A stretch of DNA of 64,000 nucleotides, from NCBI RefSeq assembly GCF_039904985.1, contig NZ_CP157005.1, positions 3,119,501 to 3,183,500 of the forward strand. Direction: 5' to 3'. The stretch comes from Methylomonas sp. AM2-LC (lineage in GTDB: Bacteria; Pseudomonadota; Gammaproteobacteria; Methylococcales; Methylomonadaceae). The number at the start of each line of letters is the position of its first letter. The stretch's first letter is position 1. Below, in pieces: positions 17,022-26,817 of the stretch. A program made the position numbers and the translations under genes. The notes below the pieces were generated by a model, which saw only the letters and a list, made by a program, of their open reading frames with translations, did no database searches and was not told the origin of the DNA.

Positions 17022-17384
17022 TCATTTCGGCGACGTAGCGAGCTTAATTCTGTCACAAATATGCGCTTTTACTTTGTCTTTATTTTGCTCATTTTTAAAA
17101 ATTTCACCACATTTTTTGATTGCCTGAGTCACGGGCGTCGCCTCTTCCTGCTTGGTAAAGCTTTCATCAAGCGCTTTGGCTGCATCCCGATTACCGCTGT
17201 CGCACAGTGCCGATGCATCAGCCATCAATTTAATACTGCGATCGGCCAGTGATTGCAATTGAGTTTGATCAACTTTCATCATGCACTCATTCATAGCTTG
17301 AAATTTTTGTAATTTCGATTCCTCTGCCTCGGCTAAAAACGGGAATAGCAATACTATAAAAAATAGGAACCTTACTTTATTCAT
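17022..17384 (-). CDS. Small secreted hypothetical protein
   Basis: 120 aa. Signal peptide MNKVRFLFFIVLLFPFLAEA, then a charged helical domain with four Cys (NECMMK, SALCDSG, IKKCGEI, AHICDRI) that could form two disulfides in the periplasm. Not recognised. It lies 110 bp downstream of the OmpR-type regulator on the same strand and could belong to its output, but no direct evidence shows this. Confidence 0.6.
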   Translation of the reverse strand: MNKVRFLFFIVLLFPFLAEAEESKLQKFQAMNECMMKVDQTQLQSLADRSIKLMADASALCDSGNRDAAKALDESFTKQEEATPVTQAIKKCGEIFKNEQNKDKVKAHICDRIKLATSPK

Positions 17385-17494
17385 AAACCCTCAGACAGAT
17401 AAAAAGTGAATCATGCTTATCATTAAATAGCCTTTTTCTACTGCAAGCAAGTGTATTTTACGTTAATAACAATCAATTTTTAGTAAAATAATGT

Positions 17495-18223
17495 TTACAA
17501 AGCATCTAGCTTATAACCATAGCCGCGTACTGTTTTCAGCAGTTTCAACTCATACTCCTCATCAATTTTACGCCGTAACTGTCTCACATAAACATCCACT
17601 ATATTGGTTAAGGGGTCTGCACTATAGCCCCACACCCATTCCAAAATTCGGGTTCTGCTGAGCAATTTTCCCTGCATACGCATAAAACATTCCAGCAAGG
17701 CGAACTCTTTAGCAGTTAATTCTATCTGTACATCCCCGCGCTTGACTTCATGCGTTTCTATATTCAAGACCAAATCTGCCAGTATTAATTCTTTAACGTC
17801 CTGCTCGTTGTTGATTGTACCTCGGCGCATTAGCACCTCAATTCGAGCCAGTAATTCTTCAAAGGCAAATGGCTTGGTCATATAATCATCTGCGCCAGAA
17901 CGTAAACCGGTTACTTTATCCTGAATTGAATCTCTTGCTGTCAACATCAAGAGTGGCGTGTTTACGCCCAAATCACGTAAACTTTCGCAGACTTGTTTAC
18001 CGTTCATATCCGGCAACCCCAGATCAAGTACAATAACCCGAAAATCAGCTTCAGCACCCATAGCAATACCTGCTTTGCCACTACCCGCATGTTCAACCGT
18101 GAAGCCTTCAGCCTTTAAACCACGCGTAACAAAACTGACGATACGATCATCATCTTCTACCAGCAATATGCGTTTGTTATTGCTACCGACCAGAGAATTG
18201 AATTTACTGTAATTATCGCTCAT
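17495..18223 (-). CDS. OmpR-family response regulator
   Basis: 242 aa from the ATG at 18223; longer open frames run inside the kinase gene. The receiver domain (RILLVEDDDRIV) has phospho-acceptor Asp67 in VLDLGLPD, switch Thr in LLMLTARDS and Lys in MTKPFAF. A C-terminal winged helix follows, with LTAKEFALLECFM and VDVYVRQLRRKID then TVRGYGYKL. It is a DNA-binding transcription regulator. The start overlaps the kinase stop by 11 bp, the usual coupled arrangement. Targets unknown. Confidence 0.93.
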   Translation of the reverse strand: MSDNYSKFNSLVGSNNKRILLVEDDDRIVSFVTRGLKAEGFTVEHAGSGKAGIAMGAEADFRVIVLDLGLPDMNGKQVCESLRDLGVNTPLLMLTARDSIQDKVTGLRSGADDYMTKPFAFEELLARIEVLMRRGTINNEQDVKELILADLVLNIETHEVKRGDVQIELTAKEFALLECFMRMQGKLLSRTRILEWVWGYSADPLTNIVDVYVRQLRRKIDEEYELKLLKTVRGYGYKLDAL

Positions 18224-19832
18224 AAGAAAGCTTACCATTGCCAATTGAAAGTAAAGGCAAGACCGCAGTGAAGGTGGACCCCTCAAGCTCTGTGCTATTA
18301 ACACTAATACTGCCTGCATGTGCCTGTATAATGGCTTTTGCCATAGGCAAGCCAAGTCCTGAACCAAAGTTATTCGATTCTCGAGCATTTTCGCTACGAA
18401 AATGACGATCAAAAATCCGATTTAAATCCTGACTGGGTATACCGATACCTTGATCGCTAATACTGATTTTTACTTTTTGAGATTCTACTTTTAACGTCAC
18501 TATGATGCTGCCACCCTCGCTAGAGTAGCGGCAGGCGTTATCGCCTAAAATTAACAAAAACTGGCGTAACCGCTGTTTATCGCCACGAACCCAGAGTATT
18601 TCTGCCGGCATTGCCAGTGACACAGTAAGCCCTTGCTGTTGAGCAATTACCCGAAAATCATCAACCACATCAGCCACCAAGCTAGAGAGATCAACCACGG
18701 TCCATGCAAATTGCAATTTATCCGTTTCATTTCTGGCAATAAAAAGTAAATCATCTACGTATTTACCAAGTTGCATAGCCAAATCGACAATACGTTGCAA
18801 AGTATCTTTGTAGTCGTTTACATCACAATCTTGACCACGCAATGTCACCTCTGCTTCGCCACGTATGATGGTGATAGGTGTGCGCAGCTCATGACTGATA
18901 TCGGCTAAAAACTCACATCTCACATTATCCATTTGTATTAATGCTTCGTTTAGCCGATGTAATTCTATGGTACGCTCTGTTACTCTGTTCTCAAGTTCAG
19001 CGCGCCCTTCTCGCAATCGTTGTTGCTGAAGTTCAAGCTTTTGCGCCATTTGATTAAAATGCTTTGCAAGATAAGCAAATTCATCGCTAGTATCCAAATT
19101 TATTCGGTATAGCAAATTACCCGAAGCTATTTCATCCGTACCCTGCATTAATTTAGCGATGGGCATCCGCAATCCTCGCAGTAAAACAAACCCTGACACT
19201 AAACTAAAAACGGCTGCCAGCAAGGACGCTAAAATAGCTATCCAACGCAATTGCTGAATTAATTTATCCAGTTCCTGTTTGGATTTTTCAGCATGTTCCC
19301 TTTCTTGATTAATGGCTATATCAATTAACGGTTGAAATTTACCATCAATTTCTTCTTTAAAATATTTCAATAACTTTTGCAATGCTAAATCGTGCAGACC
19401 TTGTTCGTGCAAGTGCTGAACCTCTTTAAATCGATATTCACTGGCATCTAACATGGCAGAGAATTGCGCTACCCGTTTCAGTTCAGCAATTTTATTATTG
19501 GCAGCGTCATCCGTCTGTAAACTTGTGCCTCCCATATTAACCACAAGAGCCCTGAGTTGATCCATGGCCGCATACAAACTCAGCCTGGAGGACTCAACGT
19601 CTGCACTGTGACCCTGCTCTGTACCCGCTAAAATCAATTGCTCCGTGTATTGTTTAAAATGGCGATTGGCTTCATTGGACAAGCGTTCATACTGTTCAAA
19701 GGTTATATAGGCAGTTTCACTACGTTGAATATAGATAGAGACCTGATTAGAACCCCAATATAAAGTAATAGCCAATAATAAAACAAAAATAAAAGTAACG
19801 ATAATCACCATCGCCAAACGAATACGCAACAT
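18213..19832 (-). CDS. Membrane sensor histidine kinase, intact
   Basis: 539 aa. TM1 at about 8–26, a helical periplasmic sensor of about 170 residues, TM2 at 197–219, HAMP to about 270 and a coiled coil. HisKA carries His314 in ADISHELRTPIT. The ATPase domain has Asn432 (GDNACRYS), DQGIGIP, FDRHFRSE and GSGLGLPMAKA. All catalytic boxes are present, so this should be the working kinase of the operon. It is encoded just after the lipoprotein gene (5-nt gap) and overlaps the regulator. The general plan resembles GlrK/QseE-type kinases, but the regulator is OmpR-type, not NtrC-type. Confidence 0.92.
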   Translation of the reverse strand: MLRIRLAMVIIVTFIFVLLLAITLYWGSNQVSIYIQRSETAYITFEQYERLSNEANRHFKQYTEQLILAGTEQGHSADVESSRLSLYAAMDQLRALVVNMGGTSLQTDDAANNKIAELKRVAQFSAMLDASEYRFKEVQHLHEQGLHDLALQKLLKYFKEEIDGKFQPLIDIAINQEREHAEKSKQELDKLIQQLRWIAILASLLAAVFSLVSGFVLLRGLRMPIAKLMQGTDEIASGNLLYRINLDTSDEFAYLAKHFNQMAQKLELQQQRLREGRAELENRVTERTIELHRLNEALIQMDNVRCEFLADISHELRTPITIIRGEAEVTLRGQDCDVNDYKDTLQRIVDLAMQLGKYVDDLLFIARNETDKLQFAWTVVDLSSLVADVVDDFRVIAQQQGLTVSLAMPAEILWVRGDKQRLRQFLLILGDNACRYSSEGGSIIVTLKVESQKVKISISDQGIGIPSQDLNRIFDRHFRSENARESNNFGSGLGLPMAKAIIQAHAGSISVNSTELEGSTFTAVLPLLSIGNGKLSYER

Positions 19833-19837
19833 TCTGT

Positions 19838-20434
19838 TTAGTTACTGTCAGAGGTTTCATCTAATTGCTTTTCCATATTCCTTATAGCATCCAGTTTATC
19901 GCGTAATAAGCGGGAATCATTGCTAGAACCTTGGGGATTTTTATTGCCTTTACTATCGAGTAATGCTTGCAGCGATTTCTGTTTACGTTCTAAAGCAACA
20001 AGCTTTTTAGAACTATTTTGCATGCGTTTTAAAATTTCCGCATAGATGACTATCAACTTTTGGCTGTGTTCATCGTACTGATTAGTGCTTGAAACGGATG
20101 CAACCGCGTCCAAAATTTTAGAAATGTCGCCACACGACTCAGAAAATAGTCGTCCAATTAAAAGCTGTACCGAAATTTCTGTACTGGGTGTCTCTTTTTG
20201 GCGTTTTAATAAAGACCGGCATAATTCTGCGCGGCCCGCTACAGCCATGTTGCTTACTTTTAGGCTAAAATCCAATAAGACGTCATAATCTGGGGAAGCA
20301 CTAACTACAGGCGCTTGGTTTTGACCACTACTTTGCGGATACTCATCCTGAGTATTCAATTGCGAACATCCTGCCAGTAAAAGCAGAATTGAAGTTAAAC
20401 ACCATATTTTTACTGTAATCGGGAGTCTATTCAT
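19838..20434 (-). CDS. QseG-like lipoprotein in the kinase operon
   Basis: 198 aa. Lipobox LLLLAGCSQ gives lipidated Cys near residue 23; the rest is helical, with a central Cys pair (AELCRSLL, SESCGDIS) and a coiled-coil C-terminus (KLDAIRNMEKQLDETSDSN). In enterobacteria a lipoprotein (QseG) sits between the QseE/GlrK kinase and its regulator and modulates the kinase. Here position and size agree, but identity is too uncertain to use that name. Two nt after the pseudo-kinase gene. Confidence 0.7.
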   Translation of the reverse strand: MNRLPITVKIWCLTSILLLLAGCSQLNTQDEYPQSSGQNQAPVVSASPDYDVLLDFSLKVSNMAVAGRAELCRSLLKRQKETPSTEISVQLLIGRLFSESCGDISKILDAVASVSSTNQYDEHSQKLIVIYAEILKRMQNSSKKLVALERKQKSLQALLDSKGNKNPQGSSNDSRLLRDKLDAIRNMEKQLDETSDSN

Positions 20435-20436
20435 TT

Positions 20437-21897
20437 TTAACTGTTTGCGCCAAGAGGAATTTTAACCAGTACTCGGGTACCAAGCTGATCAGGTGAAGAA
20501 TCAATAATTTCTACTGTACCTTGATGCTTTATAATATATTGTCTAACAATTGCCAATCCCACACCAGGAACATGCTTATTATCAGTTCCTACCAGAGTTT
20601 GTGACCGAAAAAACGGCTCGAAAACCGCTAAATGTTGTGCGGGGGCGATTCCTGGACCTTCATCCTCAATTTCAAACTCCATTTGCTCTGCATTGCTGTG
20701 CAATACCATGCGAATTTCACCATTTTGCGGTGAAAATTTTATCGCATTAGCCAACAATTGTTCGAAAATTGTGTGTAATTCGCTTTGAATACAAAATAAT
20801 TGCACAGGTTCTATGAATTTGTGCAGAATTATTGATTTTTGCTGTAAATCAGTTTGAAAAGCATCCACCACTGACTCTAACACTGCATCCACATTGGTTA
20901 TTTCTTTAATTTGTGCATCAGTCTGTGTATTCAACTGACTATAACGTAACAATTGTTTATACAGTGTTTCCAATATTTTTATTTCAGCTAATAAATTTTC
21001 TGCAACCTTTTGTGCAGACCTATTCATATTTGCCGTAGCCTCACAGATCAAAAATTCGGCACATCCGTGTATCGTATCAATTGGCACATGAATTTCATTA
21101 GCAAAGTTGTAGATAAAGTTTTGTTTCGAATTTTCAAGTTCTACAAACTGTTGACGTAAGTACTCAAGTTGAGTTCCTAAATAACTCAAATCACTTGGAC
21201 CCACAATATTAATGGGTTCGACCAAATCTCTTGCACTTAAACGGCGAACAGCCATATTTAGCTGCCAAATAGCACGCGTGACTATGCTCAATAAAACAAT
21301 AATAAAAACTAACGAAAGTAGAAACAACAATATGCCAGCATAAAAATGTGTGTGTTCTAAATCTTCTGCATTTGCGCTAAATCCCTTAAACTTTAAATCA
21401 ACACTGGTTTCAATTTCATGAGATAGATTATTGGCAGTTTCACGAAAACCTTGAAAAGCCTCGTCAATGGGTAAGCGCATCAGGTTTTCCGCTTCAGTAT
21501 TACTAATCTGTTGATAAATAATATCTTCTTTGGCTAATAATTCGTTGCCTAATAACGCTATTTTGTTGTCTACTGATAATTTAAGCAATTGATTCAGCGC
21601 ATTTTTAAAGGCTATCCGCGCATTTTCATATGATTGCCGCTCGTAGGGTTCCTGTACAGCAGGATCGGATAACAACACAAATAATCGAGCTTTACGTTCA
21701 ATGTCCGACGCTTTTAACAATACGACGCCAATGGCTTTGGTCTGTTCAAAAATTTCTGCATTCATGCTTCGACCTAACATCGACATATCACGTATAGCAA
21801 ATGTGGCGTACAAAAAACCAATAAAAAATGGCGTCAGCGCCACACTTAAGCCGAATATTAACAATGACTTCAAAGAGAATAAGTTTTTAAGTTTCAT
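20437..21897 (-). CDS. Degenerate sensor kinase lacking the phosphoacceptor histidine
   Basis: 486 aa. TM1 at about 12–34, helical periplasmic region, TM2 at about 185–207, HAMP, then a HisKA-like helix FIYNFANEIHVPIDTIHG. The usual SHELRTPL reads ANEIHVPI, so residue 267 is Asn where the phosphorylated His should be. The ATPase domain is well kept: Asn384 in LLANAIKFS, DEGPGIAP (412–419), FEPFFRSQ and VPGVGLAIVRQ. It could bind ATP but not autophosphorylate in the normal way, suggesting an allosteric partner of the intact kinase two genes downstream. The periplasmic and TM plan is GlrK-like. First gene of a four-gene operon. Confidence 0.88.
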   Translation of the reverse strand: MKLKNLFSLKSLLIFGLSVALTPFFIGFLYATFAIRDMSMLGRSMNAEIFEQTKAIGVVLLKASDIERKARLFVLLSDPAVQEPYERQSYENARIAFKNALNQLLKLSVDNKIALLGNELLAKEDIIYQQISNTEAENLMRLPIDEAFQGFRETANNLSHEIETSVDLKFKGFSANAEDLEHTHFYAGILLFLLSLVFIIVLLSIVTRAIWQLNMAVRRLSARDLVEPINIVGPSDLSYLGTQLEYLRQQFVELENSKQNFIYNFANEIHVPIDTIHGCAEFLICEATANMNRSAQKVAENLLAEIKILETLYKQLLRYSQLNTQTDAQIKEITNVDAVLESVVDAFQTDLQQKSIILHKFIEPVQLFCIQSELHTIFEQLLANAIKFSPQNGEIRMVLHSNAEQMEFEIEDEGPGIAPAQHLAVFEPFFRSQTLVGTDNKHVPGVGLAIVRQYIIKHQGTVEIIDSSPDQLGTRVLVKIPLGANS

Positions 21898-22059
21898 TTA
21901 TATAGTTAAGTGCTGATTATTTGTTTTTAACATTCTTTAATTCTAAAACACAAGTTCAATCTCTTGAAAATGCACTTAACCGAAAATATTTCAGGCTCTC
22001 TAGCAAAACTTACACAGCGTAATCGCATAACGATGATAGCCTTAATTTTCGAAGCGAGT

Positions 22060-23463
22060 TTATGTGGACATCTTACAAGCAACCGACTTTAGCATCTGAT
22101 TAATACAATACGCAGAATTACGGGGAGCTCTTACTGTCACATCCAGTTCAAATAAGTGTTTAATTCGCTTGGCATTTAGCTTAGCCTCCTGGCTATCCTT
22201 AAACGGCCCAGCAATCACCTTATAACCATCTGCACTATCCATGAACCGCGCAGGAATTTGAGGTTCTTGATGATTAAGCATGGCCGCTAATTTTTGTGCC
22301 TCAGCACGGTTTTGCATAGGATTAGTCACTATGGACCAATCTTGATCAGTCAACTCCATAACCTGGGGTTGGTTTAAAAGTTTATCAGGATGTTGCAATA
22401 GTAATGCCTTAGCAGAAATATCCGCTGCATCAGGCGAATTTACCAAAACGGGGCTGGGTATACCATCTGATCGTTGCAATATGCTGTCAACTTGCTTCCA
22501 ATCGACGATTGCATGCTTTTCTGCCGCTAATTTTTTGAGTTTGTTACGTAAGTCTTTTTGCAAACTGTTTTGCTGTTTAGCCCACTTCTCTAAAGAAGGA
22601 TGCGCTTCAACATAAAGCATGTCCCCTTCCCAAGCGACCATATAGGGTTGGTAAACAATTTTTACCGGTGTCCCCACTTCAACTTTGTTAAACAAAAACT
22701 CAATATCTTCAGGATATAGCTGAATACAACCATGACTGACCTGCATACCAATACCGTAAGGCTTATTGGTGCCGTGAATCAAAATACTCTTAAACCCAAG
22801 TGAAAAAGCATAATTACCTAAGGGATTATCTGGGCCAGAATGTATCACATTAGGCAAAACATCACCCTGCATTAAATGTTCGCGCTTAATTGACGCCGGA
22901 ACAGTCCAATCTGGATTAGCTTTTTTGGACATAATTTGAGTACTACCCAAAGGCGTATTCCATCCTTGTCGACCTATACCTACCGGAAAAGTCAGCAAGG
23001 TGCCCCCCGGTGTGTGCGGATAGTAAAACATACGCATATTCGCTAAATTTAACACCATACCCTGATGTGGTGTATCTGGTAAAACAAAACGTAAAGGTAA
23101 AAGTATGGTTTGCTCGTTAGTGAGTGCCCACGGCTCGGAATTTTGGTTTGCAAGTGTAATATCGTTATAGCCTAACCCATAGTTGCGAGCAATATCCGAC
23201 AATGTATCAGTCTCGCGCGCCGTTACACTGGCTAATGTACCAACTACATTTTGATCGGGTGATAAATAGAAAGTATGACTGTCTATACTTTCCTGTTTTA
23301 TAGGCTCAACACTAGGTGGCAAGATTGACTGTTGAGCAGAAGGAAAAAGCTGACAGCCACTTAGCAACAACACCAATCCTAATGGCGTCAGTGTTAATTT
23401 GACTGAGTCTCTAATTTTTAACGCCCCTTTAAGAGCATTAGAGTTAGCGCAAACCACTAACAA
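22060..23463 (-). CDS. L,D-transpeptidase with LysM and SPOR-like domains
   Basis: 467 aa. I take the TTG at 23463 because GAGGAAG lies just upstream; open frame continues to 23544 without signal-like sequence. Lipobox LVLLLSGCQ; LysM-type domain (VTARETDTLSDIARNYGLGY); then a YkuD catalytic domain with HGTNKPYGIG and VSHGCIQLYPEDI. The catalytic Cys and His are present; the usual Arg of SHGCxR is Gln. The C-terminal part (WSIVTNPMQNRAEAQKL … KVIAGPFKDSQEAK) looks like a SPOR peptidoglycan-binding domain. It should cross-link peptidoglycan or anchor proteins from the periplasmic outer-membrane side (ErfK/YbiS group). Overlaps the small upstream gene by about 20 bp. Confidence 0.87.
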   Translation of the reverse strand: MLVVCANSNALKGALKIRDSVKLTLTPLGLVLLLSGCQLFPSAQQSILPPSVEPIKQESIDSHTFYLSPDQNVVGTLASVTARETDTLSDIARNYGLGYNDITLANQNSEPWALTNEQTILLPLRFVLPDTPHQGMVLNLANMRMFYYPHTPGGTLLTFPVGIGRQGWNTPLGSTQIMSKKANPDWTVPASIKREHLMQGDVLPNVIHSGPDNPLGNYAFSLGFKSILIHGTNKPYGIGMQVSHGCIQLYPEDIEFLFNKVEVGTPVKIVYQPYMVAWEGDMLYVEAHPSLEKWAKQQNSLQKDLRNKLKKLAAEKHAIVDWKQVDSILQRSDGIPSPVLVNSPDAADISAKALLLQHPDKLLNQPQVMELTDQDWSIVTNPMQNRAEAQKLAAMLNHQEPQIPARFMDSADGYKVIAGPFKDSQEAKLNAKRIKHLFELDVTVRAPRNSAYCINQMLKSVACKMST

Positions 23464-23752
23464 GGGAAGCTTCCTCGGTAATGTCGATATGAGCAGCCAG
23501 TGGATTACGTTTACCCATTTGATAAGACGCACTTGTACCGACATTCCCTACCAAAAGACCTTGTGAAAGTGAAGGTGGTTCATATCCAAAATAATTCCGT
23601 ACAGGTAACGAATATAACATGTATTGAGGTAGATAAAATGGGTGTTCATGCTGCACGTAACCACGCACAACGTCAGCATTAGCGCATACTGAAGATATTA
23701 ATAACATAGTAATCAGCATGAATTTTGTAGTTTTAGACATAGCAATTTTCAT
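23444..23752 (-). CDS. Small secreted hypothetical protein
   Basis: 102 aa with signal peptide (KTTKFMLITMLLISSVCANA). The mature part is aromatic and Pro-rich (HEHPFYLPQYMLYSLPVRNYFGYEPP), without known domain. It overlaps the start of the L,D-transpeptidase gene, so both are probably one operon. It might be a periplasmic partner of the transpeptidase; no direct evidence. Confidence 0.6.
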   Translation of the reverse strand: MKIAMSKTTKFMLITMLLISSVCANADVVRGYVQHEHPFYLPQYMLYSLPVRNYFGYEPPSLSQGLLVGNVGTSASYQMGKRNPLAAHIDITEEASLVSGLR

Positions 23753-24226
23753 AAAATTCTGTCAATTTATGCGGTAAGGGCATTAACTGTAGAAAGGGAT
23801 AAAACCACATGCTAGGCATGTAGTTTTTTCATTATTTCTCCTTACTCAGGTTTAAAATTTTAATCATCCTGCTTAAGTATTTAATGAAAATCAGATTAAG
23901 ATCAGATTAAAATTTTGGCTTTCGCACAACAGGTTTAGAAAAGAAGCTTTAAACGGCCTATTTGCAGATAGTGTGTGGACATGCAAACATTAAGGTTTAA
24001 TGAACCTGCACGGGTGGGATCTGACTAACCAACTCAAAACACTAATTGTAAGTTTCAGGATTAATTTAATCTTAGATTAGATTATAGTGACAAGAAAAAT
24101 AATATTAGTTTTTATAATTTCAAATATGTATTTGAATACTCCTTGATAAGGGATACCATTACCATAGTCCAGAATTAACTAATAAGAGAAATGGCTTAAC
24201 ACCCTTATTTCATAACTGGCTGATGT
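23753..24226. other. Intergenic region, no gene
   Basis: Holds the hairpin at 23801–23829 and AT-rich DNA, including a run of near-repeated AGATTAAGATCAGATTAAA at about 23891. No gene is supported. Confidence 0.45.
23801..23829. terminator. Bidirectional hairpin
   Basis: AAAACCACATGC pairs with GCATGTAGTTTT (one C-A mismatch, TAG loop), with six T on the plus side and four on the minus side. It lies upstream of the small secreted gene and may end minus-strand transcripts from the DUF2750 gene. Confidence 0.55.
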
Positions 24227-24634
24227 TTAATCACCAACCATACATTCACTACTATCTCTCATATCTTCCAGATAATTTAGCAGACGTTGAGGACTAATCA
24301 AACAACCTGCACCGGTCTTACGTGGCATAATTTCAATCATCACGCCCTGCTCTATCTGTTTATTTAATATCCTGTACATAAAAAACTCAATCGACTCCGC
24401 TACAGGTTTTAAATGTTGCCATTCATCAATTGCAGTCATGGCGGCAAAACTTTTAAAAGGCCATACAGGCAGCGTATGTTGTTCTTTAATTTCACGCGTA
24501 ATCCAATGTGGTCCTTGCTTTAAGCCACAGACCTCATCCATTTCAGCAATACGAAACAGAAAATATTCCAATAAATCTTCATCTGTCATGGTGAGAATTG
24601 CTGTCATTTCATCTTCTGTATAAAGGGTAGACAT
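24227..24634 (-). CDS. DUF2750 protein
   Basis: 135 aa from the ATG at 24634, with AGGAAA 9 nt upstream; the longer frame to 24688 lacks such a site. It is a soluble protein with LLEYFLFRIAEMDEVCGL, the LPVWPFKSFAAM motif and DEWQHLKPVAESIEFF, then IEIMPRKTGAGCLISPQRLL. This order matches the DUF2750 family, small cytoplasmic proteins of unknown function often linked to immunity/SUKH-like lists. Monocistronic. No further role can be read. Confidence 0.75.
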   Translation of the reverse strand: MSTLYTEDEMTAILTMTDEDLLEYFLFRIAEMDEVCGLKQGPHWITREIKEQHTLPVWPFKSFAAMTAIDEWQHLKPVAESIEFFMYRILNKQIEQGVMIEIMPRKTGAGCLISPQRLLNYLEDMRDSSECMVGD

Positions 24635-25039
24635 GTTGATATTTCCTGTAAGGATTTGAAAATTAAATGACAGCAATAAACACACCACATCCTAAGCAGT
24701 TACACGTAATCTACTTAATTGACTAATTTAGCAGCAGTCTTGCAGAGAATTCCCCCTTAAAACACGTAATTCAACGCAGTGAACGTCTGTCAGATACGTA
24801 ACAATTGTCTTATCCACTTTAACTCCCATTACAACAATCTAGTTTCAAGCATTCATTAATAGAGCGTGCATTGATTAATCTAAAATACGTTAGCAGTAAA
24901 ACTAATAATCTGAAACACCTACCTACGAAAGTAAAGTTTGTTTAGTTAATACATCCATAAACCGTTAAACTCAAACAATATATAGAAAATTATGCGAGAA
25001 TATCGGGTTTAATTTTATTGCTACAAGCGGAGATTTTGC
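24635..25039. other. Intergenic region upstream of purE
   Basis: Divergent promoter region between the DUF2750 gene and purE; no gene and no clear operator seen. A purine (PurR-type) box was not found. Confidence 0.45.
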
Positions 25040-25537
25040 ATGACGGCATTGATAGGCATCATCATGGGTTCCACGTCGGACTGGGAAACCATGCAGCATG
25101 CTGCACAGACCCTGGAACACCTTGACATACCACATGAAGTTGAAGTGGTATCAGCACATCGTACGCCAGACAAACTGTTTCGTTATGCAGAAACTGCAGC
25201 AGATAAAGGCCTTGAGGTAATCATTGCAGGCGCAGGAGGTGCAGCGCATTTACCTGGAATGACTGCCGCTAAAACCGGTATTCCTGTACTTGGCGTACCA
25301 ATACAATCTAAAACATTAAACGGTATCGATTCTTTATTGTCTATCGTGCAAATGCCAGCAGGCATCCCGGTTGGCACGCTGGCGATAGGCAAAGCAGGTG
25401 CCATTAATGCAGCCTTATTTGCAGCCGCCATTATCAGCAATAAACATCCACAATATCGACCTGCGCTCGAAGCTTATCGACAACAACAAACCGATACTGT
25501 TCTAGCTAATTCAGACCCTAGGCAGGTGCAAGCATGA
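25040..25537 (+). CDS. purE: N5-carboxyaminoimidazole ribonucleotide mutase
   Basis: 165 aa, class I PurE. It converts N5-CAIR to CAIR in purine synthesis. Hallmarks: [11 protein letters not shown] at the start, [10 protein letters not shown] with the catalytic His, [13 protein letters not shown], and [21 protein letters not shown]. Full length. The stop overlaps purK (ATGA, 4 bp), so the two are translated as one unit. Confidence 0.97.
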   Translation: MTALIGIIMGSTSDWETMQHAAQTLEHLDIPHEVEVVSAHRTPDKLFRYAETAADKGLEVIIAGAGGAAHLPGMTAAKTGIPVLGVPIQSKTLNGIDSLLSIVQMPAGIPVGTLAIGKAGAINAALFAAAIISNKHPQYRPALEAYRQQQTDTVLANSDPRQVQA

Positions 25538-26628
25538 AAATAGGCATATTAGGTGGTGGACAACTGGCACGCATGCTGGCTTTAGCAGGTTACCCATTGG
25601 GCCTACAATTTATCGTTATTGATCCGGATAGTCATGCAGGAGCCGCAGCGCTTAGCCAACATCTGCAAGGTGCATATGACGACCCTAGCTTACTATCCCA
25701 ACTGGCTGCTGAAGCGGATGTAGTCACTTATGAATTTGAAAATGTTCCGGCACATGTGGCCGAATATTTATCCAGTCATACCACGGTTTACCCACCTGCC
25801 AATGCGCTAGCGGTTGCTCAGGATCGCTTGCTGGAAAAAAACTTCTTTCAGCAATTGAATATTGGCACAGCTCCGTATGCAGCGGTTGATAGCTTGGCTG
25901 ACTTACAACAAGCAATGAAACAAATTGGCTATCCTGCCATTTTAAAAAGCCGCCGTATGGGCTATGACGGTAAAGGTCAAGTGATAATTCAATCGGCGGA
26001 GGAACTAGCCACAGCCTTCGAATCCATGCAGGGTGCAGATGCAATTGTTGAGGGCTTTGTAAACTTTAAAAGAGAAGTGTCGATTATTGCTGCGCGCAAT
26101 CCCTCTGGACAGATTGTGTATTACCCACTTTCTGAAAATAGACATAAAGGCGGAATTTTACGAGTAGCAGAATGCAAAAGTGGAGATCCCTTACAAACAA
26201 ATGCAGAAGCTTATGTACGAGCATTACTTGAAAAACTAGAGTATGTTGGCGTTATAGCCTTGGAATTATTTGATGTAAACGGCAGCCTACTGGCTAATGA
26301 ATTTGCACCGCGCGTGCATAACTCTGGACACTGGACTATAGAAGGTGCGGAAACCAGCCAGTTTGAGAATCATATACGAGCCATACTTGATCTGCCATTG
26401 GGGGCAACCACAGCGCGTGGCCATGCAGCAATGGTTAATTTTATCGGTGGACTAGCGGAGACTCGCCAGTTATTAAATCTGACGGATTGTCACCTGCATC
26501 TGTACGACAAGACGCCGCGCAAAGGTCGCAAAGTGGCGCATGCCACTATTAGAAGCGATAATGAGGCTGTCTTTACAGAGAGTATGCAGCAATTAGTGGC
26601 GATTGCCATTGAAGTAGATAATTCATAA
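25534..26628 (+). CDS. purK: N5-carboxyaminoimidazole ribonucleotide synthetase
   Basis: 364 aa, ATP-grasp enzyme that carboxylates AIR with bicarbonate, supplying Pur[20 protein letters not shown] at the N-terminus, ATP-grasp motifs [14 protein letters not shown] and [13 protein letters not shown], metal site ALELFDVNG and [17 protein letters not shown]. Complete. It follows purE with a 4-bp overlap. Confidence 0.97.
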   Translation: MKIGILGGGQLARMLALAGYPLGLQFIVIDPDSHAGAAALSQHLQGAYDDPSLLSQLAAEADVVTYEFENVPAHVAEYLSSHTTVYPPANALAVAQDRLLEKNFFQQLNIGTAPYAAVDSLADLQQAMKQIGYPAILKSRRMGYDGKGQVIIQSAEELATAFESMQGADAIVEGFVNFKREVSIIAARNPSGQIVYYPLSENRHKGGILRVAECKSGDPLQTNAEAYVRALLEKLEYVGVIALELFDVNGSLLANEFAPRVHNSGHWTIEGAETSQFENHIRAILDLPLGATTARGHAAMVNFIGGLAETRQLLNLTDCHLHLYDKTPRKGRKVAHATIRSDNEAVFTESMQQLVAIAIEVDNS

Positions 26629-26732
26629 GTTATCCACCTATCGCATGCATGTCATTATCTGTAGATTTTACTGATGAGGTATCTCTATACACACTACTGC
26701 TTGAATCCCACAGAGTTAGGTATTGCTACTTT

Positions 26733-26769
26733 TTAAGGTCAATGTCGGCTCATACGACATCGACCTTAA
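26733..26769 (+). terminator. Hairpin after purEK
   Basis: A 15-bp stem (TTAAGGTCAATGTCG with CGACATCGACCTTAA, one mismatch) and 7-nt loop, 105 bp after purK. There is no long T-run, so termination strength is uncertain. Confidence 0.55.
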
Positions 26770-26817
26770 ATAATTATCTCTAAAATAGTTATTCCAAACA
26801 TATTTTTGTATCTATCA

